A program made the translations under genes and the position numbers. The notes under the pieces are model-generated. The model had not been told where the DNA came from. It did not search any database and worked only from the letters and a program-made list of their open reading frames with translations. Of a DNA stretch of 58,953 nt, positions 53,660-58,953 are shown piece by piece (position 1 is the stretch's first letter; the number at the start of each line of letters is the position of its first letter). Origin of the DNA: Lachnospiraceae bacterium (GTDB taxonomy: Bacteria > Bacillota > Clostridia > Lachnospirales > Lachnospiraceae); NCBI GenBank assembly GCA_024692955.1, contig JAILLW010000029.1:1-58953 (forward strand), read 5' to 3'.

Positions 53660-53696
53660 ATTGCCTATTGACATAGTAGGTAATTAATGTTAGGAT
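53660..53696 (+). promoter_or_regulatory. cysK promoter and Rrf2-type operator
   Basis: TTGACA (53668-53673), 17-bp spacer, TAGGAT (53691-53696). An inverted repeat, ATTGCCTA (53660-53667) and TAGGTAAT (53677-53684), with one mismatch, brackets the -35 and resembles CCTA-TAGG Rrf2/CymR boxes. Binding would block cysK directly. Confidence 0.65.
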
Positions 53697-53750
53697 ATGG
53701 ACGATCAAAGGAATACACACCGGCGCGGCCGGTTCGGAAAGGAGAGCATT

Positions 53751-54689
53751 ATGGGAAAAGTATTTAAGAGTGCAACGGAACTGATCGGCAATACGCCGCT
53801 GGTAGAGGTCGTAAACATAGAAAAGGAACTCGGTCTCGAGGCGACGATTCTTGTTAAACTGGAATACTTTAATCCGGCCGGCAGCGTGAAAGACAGGATT
53901 GCAAAGGCTATGATCGAGGATGCGGAAGCAAAGGGCATTCTGAAGAAGGATTCCGTGATCATTGAGCCTACGAGCGGAAATACGGGTATCGGACTTGCGG
54001 CCATTGCCGCGTCCAAGGGATATCGCATCATTCTTACGATGCCCGAGACCATGAGTGTGGAACGCAGAAACATCCTTAAGGGCTATGGCGCGGAACTCGT
54101 GCTGACAGACGGAAGCAAGGGGATGAAGGGTGCCATCGAAAAAGCGGAATCCCTTTCAAAGGAGATTCCGAACAGCTTTATTCCCGGACAGTTTGTAAAT
54201 CCCGCCAACCCGGATATCCATCGCGCGACTACAGGTCCCGAGATCTGGAATGATACGGACGGCAAGGTTGATATCTTTATCGGGGGAGTCGGCACTGGCG
54301 GAACGGTTACCGGTGTGGGCGAATACCTCAAGTCACAGAATCCCGATGTTAAGGTTGTAGCGCTTGAGCCCGAAGATTCGCCCGTATTATCCGGCGGTGC
54401 TCCCGGTGCGCACAAGATCCAGGGTATCGGAGCAGGCTTTGTTCCGAAGGTCCTGAACACGGATATCTACGATGAAGTATTCAAGGCGCCCAATCAGGAT
54501 GCGTTTAATACCGCAAGACTCCTTGCGAAGAAGGAGGGGATCGCAGTTGGTATCTCTTCAGGAGCGGCTCTTTTCGGTGCGATCGAACTTGCAAAGCGGC
54601 CGGAAAACAAAGGGAAGACCATTGTTGCGCTGCTTCCCGACAGTGCTGACCGCTACTACTCAACGGCGCTTTTTACGAATGAGGGTTGA
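53751..54689 (+). CDS. cysK: cysteine synthase A (O-acetylserine sulfhydrylase)
   Basis: 312 residues of fold-type II PLP enzymes. PLP-binding Lys47 in NPAGSVKDRIAKAM, phosphate/substrate loop PTSGNTGIGLA, and Gly-rich GGVGTGGTVTGVG are all present. It makes cysteine from O-acetylserine and sulfide in the cytoplasm. ATG 53751 is preceded by AAAGGAGAGCATT. The divergent Rrf2 gene and shared operator support regulation by sulfur status. A strong terminator at 54749 ends the transcript. Confidence 0.96.
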   Translation: MGKVFKSATELIGNTPLVEVVNIEKELGLEATILVKLEYFNPAGSVKDRIAKAMIEDAEAKGILKKDSVIIEPTSGNTGIGLAAIAASKGYRIILTMPETMSVERRNILKGYGAELVLTDGSKGMKGAIEKAESLSKEIPNSFIPGQFVNPANPDIHRATTGPEIWNDTDGKVDIFIGGVGTGGTVTGVGEYLKSQNPDVKVVALEPEDSPVLSGGAPGAHKIQGIGAGFVPKVLNTDIYDEVFKAPNQDAFNTARLLAKKEGIAVGISSGAALFGAIELAKRPENKGKTIVALLPDSADRYYSTALFTNEG

Positions 54690-54748
54690 TGTCCGGCATT
54701 CATGATTTTACGCAAAGAGACGGATGAGCTTATGATCATCCGGGATCG

Positions 54749-54780
54749 AAAAGACTCACAAACGTGGGTCTTTTCTTTAT
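54749..54780 (+). terminator. intrinsic terminator of cysK
   Basis: AAAAGACTCAC (54749-54759) pairs over 11 bp with GTGGGTCTTTT (54764-54774), loop AAAC, followed by CTTTAT. Another stem, CGGATGA/TCATCCG, lies just before it at 54721-54742. Confidence 0.85.
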
Positions 54781-54826
54781 AATTTCGTTATTGAAAACAT
54801 CCCGATATTCGTATAACATCATATAT

Positions 54827-55615
54827 ATGAAAACAGTAATTTACGGACTTTTAATCCCTTTTGCGGGCACAGCGGCCGGCGCTGCCTGCGTATTCTTTTT
54901 AAAAAACGAGCTGAAGGTTTCCGTACAGAAGGCGCTGATCGGCTTTGCCGCCGGAGTGATGGTGGCGGCTTCCATCTGGAGTCTGATCGTTCCGGCGATC
55001 GAACAGTCTTCGGATAAAGGAAGGCTGTCATTTCTTCCTGCTTTTATCGGTTTCTGGCTCGGGATACTTTTCCTTCTTTTGCTGGATCATGTGATCCCCC
55101 ATATCCATAAAAGCATCGAAAGAGCAGATCAGGTCGAGGGTCCGAAAAGCAATCTCAGCCGTATGATCATGATGGTTTTTGCGGTCACGCTGCATAACAT
55201 TCCGGAAGGAATGGCAGTCGGTGTCGTCTATGCGGGACTTATTTCCGGATATTCCAGTATTACCGCAGGCGGTGCTCTGGCTCTTGCTCTTGGAATCGCG
55301 ATACAGAATTTCCCGGAAGGAGCCATCATTTCAATGCCTCTGTTTTCGGAGGGGAAAAGCAGGAAAAAATCATTTCTGCTCGGAGTCCTTTCCGGGGCGG
55401 TCGAACCGGTATTCGGTGCTCTTACGATACTGATCGCTGGACTTGTGATACCTGCAATGCCATATTTTTTATCCTTTGCCGCAGGTGCCATGCTCTATGT
55501 GACGGTTGAGGAACTGATCCCGGAAATGTCCGAAGGCGAACATTCCAATATCGGAGTTATCTTTTTCGCAATCGGTTTCAGTCTTATGATGGCTTTGGAC
55601 GTGGCGCTGGGATAA
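54827..55615 (+). CDS. ZIP family metal transporter
   Basis: 262 residues, eight predicted membrane segments, ZIP (ZupT-like) family for divalent metals such as zinc. The metal-site helices read HNIPEGMAVGV (near residue 122) and NFPEGAIISMPL (near 160). A His-containing loop (DHVIPHIHKSIERAD) lies between helices 3 and 4. ATG 54827 has no clear ribosome site; an upstream TTGAAA/TATAAC pair would start transcription only about 10 bases before it. The longer frame from 54764 overlaps the cysK terminator and is unlikely. Confidence 0.92.
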   Translation: MKTVIYGLLIPFAGTAAGAACVFFLKNELKVSVQKALIGFAAGVMVAASIWSLIVPAIEQSSDKGRLSFLPAFIGFWLGILFLLLLDHVIPHIHKSIERADQVEGPKSNLSRMIMMVFAVTLHNIPEGMAVGVVYAGLISGYSSITAGGALALALGIAIQNFPEGAIISMPLFSEGKSRKKSFLLGVLSGAVEPVFGALTILIAGLVIPAMPYFLSFAAGAMLYVTVEELIPEMSEGEHSNIGVIFFAIGFSLMMALDVALG

Positions 55616-55712
55616 AAGCTTGAAGTACACAAAAACGGACTGATGATCCCGTATCCTTTGATCATGGCAGGGCTGGTCGCAGCCATTTACCGATTCAAAG
55701 GAGGAATATCTT

Positions 55713-55844
55713 ATGAATAAGAAGATCATCAAGAAGTGGGTAGTTGAACAGGGAGAGGGTCACTGGGAGATCCGGTTCGGAAATATCATCGTTTGCTGTG
55801 ATGACAACGAACTGGAGGAAACGATCGAGGAGCTCGTGGCCTGA
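55713..55844 (+). CDS. small protein, 43 aa
   Basis: Short ORF beginning MNKKIIKKWVVEQGEG and ending EETIEELVA, with a basic start, a central IRFGNIIVCCDD segment and an acidic helix at the end. The ribosome site AAAGGAGGAATATCTT before ATG 55713 is excellent, which is the main reason to call it. It has no membrane segment and no recognised family; CC at residues 28-29 may bind metal. It lies between the ZIP and MFS genes, 22 bp before the MFS start, so is probably co-transcribed with the latter. Confidence 0.65.
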   Translation: MNKKIIKKWVVEQGEGHWEIRFGNIIVCCDDNELEETIEELVA

Positions 55845-55866
55845 CGAAGGAAGTTATCGAAAGATC

Positions 55867-57054
55867 ATGAAAAGCGAGTACCGTTTTACGCTGAAAGCAG
55901 CATATCTTGGCTACGTTGTTCAGGCCGTGGTGAATAATTTTGTGCCTCTTTTATTTGTCAGGATGCAGTCGGAATTCGGTATCCCGCTCGGAAAGATCAC
56001 ACTCCTTATAACCTTTAATTTCGGCCTTCAGCTTTTGATCGATCTTTTCTCGACTCCTTTTATCGAAAAGATCGGCTACAGGGCTTCCATGATCCTTTCG
56101 AATGCGTCTGTGATCACGGGGCTGCTTCTCCTTACGGTACTTCCCGGTAAACTTATGGCACCGTTTCCGGGACTGCTGCTTTGTGTATGCATATACGCGA
56201 TCGGCGGAGGACTTCAGGAGGTTCTGGTCAGCCCGATCGTTGAGGCTTGCCCCACGGACAATAAGGAAACGCAGATGAGCCTTCTCCATTCCGCGTACTG
56301 CTGGGGGCATATGGCGGTTGTTCTTTTATCTACGTCTTTCTTTGCCATCGCGGGGATCTCGAACTGGAGATATCTGGCAGTTCTCTGGTGTATCGTCCCT
56401 GCCGTTGATCTGATCCTGTTTACAATGGTCCCCATCGCGAAGCTGGAAGCGGGAGAAGGGGAGCCGACCGGTTTAAAGGATCTTCTTACACAGGGCGTCT
56501 TCTGGCTCATGTTTCTTATGATGATGAGCGCCGGGGCTTCCGAACAGGCAGTAAGCCAGTGGTCTTCGGCATTTGCCGAGAAAGGTCTTGGCGTAAATAA
56601 GACCCTCGGTGATCTTCTCGGCCCCATGCTTTTTGCCCTGTGTATGGGAACTTCAAGGACGATCTACGGTTTGAAAGGACACCGGATCAACCTCAGGAAG
56701 TTCATGGGAGTATCCACGTTTCTTTGCATTCTTGCCTATCTTGTCATCGTATTCGTTCCGAATCCTTTTATCGCACTGCTGGGATGCGGTCTGGCAGGAT
56801 TCTCCGTCGGAATATTCTGGCCGGGGGCCTTCAGTATCGCTTCCGCAAGTGTAAAAGGCCGGGGAACGCTTCTTTTTGCACTTCTTGCGCTCGCGGGAGA
56901 TCTCGGATGCTCCGGAGGGCCGACCCTTGCAGGTGCATTCGCAAGTGCATTTCATGATAATATGCGCATCGGGATCGGTGCCGCCATCATTTTCCCGCTC
57001 ATCATGGGAATGGGGCTTGTTATCCTTATGAAAAAGAGTTATAACGAACGATGA
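55867..57054 (+). CDS. major facilitator superfamily transporter
   Basis: 395 residues with about 12 membrane segments, MFS fold. First helices: FTLKAAYLGYVVQAVVNNF, then LITFNFGLQLLIDLFSTPFIEKIGYRAS, the position of the MFS loop 2-3 motif. A central cytoplasmic loop lies near residue 195 (AKLEAGEGEPTG). The substrate is not evident; sugar or drug transport are both possible. ATG 55867 is chosen because the frame reaching back to 55744 runs through the preceding small gene in another frame. Downstream, an HD-GYP gene begins 55 bp later. Confidence 0.88.
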   Translation: MKSEYRFTLKAAYLGYVVQAVVNNFVPLLFVRMQSEFGIPLGKITLLITFNFGLQLLIDLFSTPFIEKIGYRASMILSNASVITGLLLLTVLPGKLMAPFPGLLLCVCIYAIGGGLQEVLVSPIVEACPTDNKETQMSLLHSAYCWGHMAVVLLSTSFFAIAGISNWRYLAVLWCIVPAVDLILFTMVPIAKLEAGEGEPTGLKDLLTQGVFWLMFLMMMSAGASEQAVSQWSSAFAEKGLGVNKTLGDLLGPMLFALCMGTSRTIYGLKGHRINLRKFMGVSTFLCILAYLVIVFVPNPFIALLGCGLAGFSVGIFWPGAFSIASASVKGRGTLLFALLALAGDLGCSGGPTLAGAFASAFHDNMRIGIGAAIIFPLIMGMGLVILMKKSYNER

Positions 57055-57109
57055 GACTCATTTAAAATGCGGTTTCGGATAATTCCGGACAGAAATCAGG
57101 TAGTATGAA

Positions 57110-57997
57110 ATGATCACGGTTTTCATTATCCTCGGCAGTGTCATTATGGTCGGGAACATCATCGCATATATCCGCTTCATCAGGACTTCTACGGACGTTA
57201 TGCTTTCCGGCAGGCATGGGGAACCGATCTGGGAAAAGATCGGCCTTATACTTCTTGTTTTCTTTCTTATCGGCTATATCGTCGTCGCGCTTAAAGGTAA
57301 ACCCGACCACCTGATGGCGGGCATCCTTTTCTTTGGTGCCATATTTGTGTCTCTGGCCATGATCCTGATGTTCTATCTGGTGGATTCCCTGAAGAACCGG
57401 AGCATGGAGATCACTGAGACACTGATCGGTGTCATTGAAGCAAGAGACTCGAATCTGAACGGTCACAGCAGAAATGTCCAGAAGCTTTCCATGTGCCTTT
57501 ACAGGCATCTTCCCGCTTCGATGAAGGAGGGGATCAGTCCCGTCAGTTTCGAATACGCGGCATTGCTTCATGATGTAGGGAAACTCGGAGTGCCGGAATC
57601 GATCCTGAATAAGCCGGGAAAGCTCGATCCCGAAGAATGGGAACTGATGAGACAGCACCCGAAAATCGCGATGGATCTCTTAAAATCCCTTCCGTCCTTT
57701 GATGAGATAAAAGACTGGATCCTGTATCATCATGAACGGATCGACGGAAAAGGTTATTACGGCCTGCCGGGAGAGGAGATTCCCCTTCCGGCCAGGATCA
57801 TCGCAGTCTGCGACACATATTCCGCGATCACGATGAGAAGGTCCTATAAAGATAAAAGAACGCATGAGGAAGCCATAGAGATCATCCGTGATGTGGCCGG
57901 AACACAGCTGGACGAAGATCTGGTTTCCATATTTCTGAAGATTCCCAGAGAAGATCTGCAGTCGTGTACACCGGGAACGATAGATTTTCAGAATTAA
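57110..57997 (+). CDS. membrane HD-GYP-type phosphodiesterase domain protein
   Basis: 295 residues. Three hydrophobic N-terminal segments (about 2-22, 43-62, 67-90) are followed by an HD-GYP-like domain (about 105-285). The HD pair is H154-D155 in LLHDVGKLGVPESILNK, and later metal ligands are in RQHPKI and YHHERIDGKG. The GYP motif reads GYY (residues 215-217) and lacks one residue of the usual GYPxGL loop. HD-GYP proteins hydrolyse cyclic di-GMP; given the altered motif, activity may differ, though GYY variants appear common in Clostridia. It is membrane-anchored with the catalytic domain in the cytoplasm. ATG 57110 has only a weak ribosome site (CAGGTAGT). Confidence 0.88.
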   Translation: MITVFIILGSVIMVGNIIAYIRFIRTSTDVMLSGRHGEPIWEKIGLILLVFFLIGYIVVALKGKPDHLMAGILFFGAIFVSLAMILMFYLVDSLKNRSMEITETLIGVIEARDSNLNGHSRNVQKLSMCLYRHLPASMKEGISPVSFEYAALLHDVGKLGVPESILNKPGKLDPEEWELMRQHPKIAMDLLKSLPSFDEIKDWILYHHERIDGKGYYGLPGEEIPLPARIIAVCDTYSAITMRRSYKDKRTHEEAIEIIRDVAGTQLDEDLVSIFLKIPREDLQSCTPGTIDFQN

Positions 57998-58034
57998 AAT
58001 CATCAACGACATGAGAATTTTTCTTAAAAAGGAT

Positions 58035-58052
58035 ATGTTAAATAATTAACAT
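58035..58052. repeat. AT-rich perfect inverted repeat
   Basis: ATGTTAA-ATAA-TTAACAT, 38 bp after the HD-GYP stop, followed by TTTAAAATTTTT. It may be a weak terminator or a protein site. Confidence 0.45.
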
Positions 58053-58093
58053 TTAAAATTTTTCACTTTTCCGGTATGATATAGCCGGATGGG

Positions 58094-58125
58094 TTGACAT
58101 AATAATATTATGTAAACTATTATGT
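58094..58125 (+). promoter_or_regulatory. promoter with repeated ATTATGT sites
   Basis: TTGACA (58094-58099), 18-bp spacer, TATTAT (58118-58123). ACATAAT-AAT-ATTATGT (58097-58113) is an inverted repeat overlapping the -35 and spacer, and a third ATTATGT (58119-58125) covers the -10. The first ORF with a ribosome site downstream is the 31-aa one at 58369. Confidence 0.55.
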
Positions 58126-58368
58126 GATATTACCAATAAGGGTTAGGCAAAAATATCGAAAAACCGTTTGTTTTCCCCTTATTTAATGTGATCTGACATA
58201 TTCAATGATCCGGTAAATTCCAAAGCAAATCCGTAAGCAGCATCATACATCCGTCAGAGACACCGGTAATCTGCAATCAGCATCCGGCAGCCTGTGCTTA
58301 TCTGCATTGCTGCGATATTAAGGCTATTCATGCCGAATCGTAGCATATATAAATCGGGCGGAGAAACG
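58126..58368. other. non-coding leader region
   Basis: About 240 bp with no ORF of coding character and no clear terminator. It would be the untranslated leader of the transcript from the 58094 promoter. I see no known riboswitch consensus in it. Confidence 0.4.
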
Positions 58369-58464
58369 ATGAATTTTTCAGACCTCCAAATGTGGAAATA
58401 CCTGTCCGAAGACCCTGAAAACTTCATACAGAGTATTGTCGAAATTCATGATGTGAAAGAATGA
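58369..58464 (+). CDS. possible 31-aa protein
   Basis: ATG 58369 with GGCGGAG about 7 bases upstream encodes 31 residues beginning MNFSDLQMWKYLSEDPENF. A related but shorter ORF follows at 58493, so the sequence is duplicated. No membrane segment, no known family. The good ribosome site and the upstream promoter argue for translation; the small size keeps confidence low. Confidence 0.4.
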   Translation: MNFSDLQMWKYLSEDPENFIQSIVEIHDVKE

Positions 58465-58492
58465 CATTGATGATCCGGTGATCGAAAAAACG

Positions 58493-58570
58493 ATGAATTT
58501 TTTGCATCTTCAAATATGTAAATATATGTCCGCGGATAATGAAATCTTCATACAGACGAAATCATATTAA
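58493..58570 (+). pseudogene. degenerate duplicate of the 31-aa ORF (25 aa)
   Basis: Encodes 25 residues starting MNFLHLQICKYMSADNEIF, aligning with the ORF at 58369 (shared MNF, LQ, KY, S-D-E-FIQ). The two lie 124 bp apart. This copy has no ribosome site and stops earlier, so it looks like a decayed duplicate. Confidence 0.35.
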
Positions 58571-58819
58571 CGCCTTAATTCGGAACCGGGGACAGGTCGT
58601 ATAACAAAGTGAAGAAGTAAATATAAACTGAAACAGAAGTAAGATGATATATACGGATATTACCGGGAGTGCATATCAGGCCGGCGGGATGTGCCGGGAA
58701 TACCTTCAAAGGATCCGGAATATGAAAATGGCTTAAATTCGCGTTTTTTGCTATTATCTATTCGTTAAACTGTGGTTTTGCGAATAATTGCATGTCGCTT
58801 TTTTAGTGTCACAGCTTTA

Positions 58820-58885
58820 ATTGACATTTTTATCGCAACTAATGCTCTTTCCAAAAGCTAAAAAGGTTGCAATAACCTTGTCAAT
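58820..58885. repeat. imperfect 21-bp inverted repeat
   Basis: 58820-58840 (ATTGACA...TATCGCAACT) matches the reverse complement of 58865-58885 at 16 of 21 positions. The right arm itself contains AAGGTT-GCAAT-AACCTT (from 58863). It lies just upstream of the edge gene and may hold paired regulator sites. Confidence 0.45.
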
Positions 58886-58908
58886 GGTCGTGATATAGGT
58901 TCATATCG

Positions 58909-58932
58909 TATAATTTATCCATGGATAAATTA
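58909..58932 (+). promoter_or_regulatory. -10 element and 22-bp perfect palindrome over a start codon
   Basis: TATAAT (58909-58914) overlaps a 22-bp perfect palindrome (58911-58932; left arm TAATTTATCCA). The ATG at 58921 is at the centre, about 7 bp after the -10, so the transcript would be leaderless or nearly so. No good -35 is seen. Confidence 0.5.
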
Positions 58933-58953
58933 CAAGCAGATAAAAGAAGAATT
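58921..58953 (+). CDS. start of a gene running off the right edge
   Basis: Eleven codons, MDKLQADKRRI, open to the window end. No ribosome site precedes the ATG; a TATAAT lies 7 bp upstream. Too short to identify; it could be chance, but the palindrome and -10 placement make a real start plausible. Confidence 0.35.
   Translation, partial: MDKLQADKRRI

Overview
The window looks like a chromosomal segment of an anaerobic, fibre-degrading Firmicute of the Lachnospiraceae type. This is inferred from protein content (LplB-type aldouronate transport, a Re-citrate-synthase-like enzyme, BspA/YDG/InlB-repeat surface proteins), from AGGAGG ribosome sites and from balanced base composition. No rRNA, tRNA, CRISPR array, transposase or phage gene was seen.

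Layout. 1-5.6 kb: the end of a large YDG-repeat surface protein, a histidine phosphatase and a serine hydrolase. 5.6-6.7 kb: an 1,118-bp gene-free interval packed with four repeat families: a 25-bp tandem array, six 37-bp palindromes at a 63/64-bp period, 29-bp palindromes, and six 19-bp-spaced ACATCCGATGA direct repeats. It leads into a membrane-anchored coiled-coil protein with a Gly-Tyr repeat tail and a 50-aa protein behind a strong hairpin. 9.6-21.9 kb: three large exported proteins in tandem (BspA leucine-rich repeats, InlB repeats, a beta-helix domain), two with C-terminal sorting-like signals. 22-25.6 kb: a Re-citrate-synthase-like enzyme, an FCD-type GntR regulator and an NADP isocitrate dehydrogenase, i.e. 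a route toward 2-oxoglutarate, behind a promoter whose -10 overlaps a TTGTATACAA palindrome. 25.6-31.6 kb (minus strand): an ABC-F ATPase and a surface protein gene split by one in-frame TGA. 31.7-34.8 kb: a lipoprotein, a Pro/Gln-rich membrane protein, an AIM24 protein and a small membrane protein.

35-49.8 kb is the best-defined system, a glucuronoxylan (aldouronate) utilisation operon: GntR regulator with a 16-bp TTGTATACAA-type palindrome, two LplB/YtcP-type permeases, a solute-binding lipoprotein, a GH2 enzyme, mannonate dehydratase (uxuA), fructuronate reductase (uxuB), GH67 alpha-glucuronidase and GH3 beta-xylosidase. Aldouronates would be imported, GH67 would remove (4-O-methyl)glucuronate, GH3 would release xylose, and UxuB/UxuA would carry fructuronate to 2-keto-3-deoxygluconate. 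Glucuronate isomerase, KDG kinase and KDPG aldolase are not in the window.

49.8-58 kb holds housekeeping and transport genes: cytidylate-kinase-like protein, a small membrane protein, NAD(P)H-hydrate dehydratase, MATE exporter, a divergent Rrf2 regulator/cysK pair, ZIP transporter, a 43-aa protein, MFS transporter and an HD-GYP protein. The last 950 bp are mostly non-coding, with a promoter, two related mini-ORFs and a gene start lying in a 22-bp perfect palindrome at the right edge. The most unusual parts are the repeat-rich leader at 5.6-6.7 kb with its coiled-coil gene, the duplicated mini-ORFs and palindromic gene start at the right edge, and the TGA-split surface gene.
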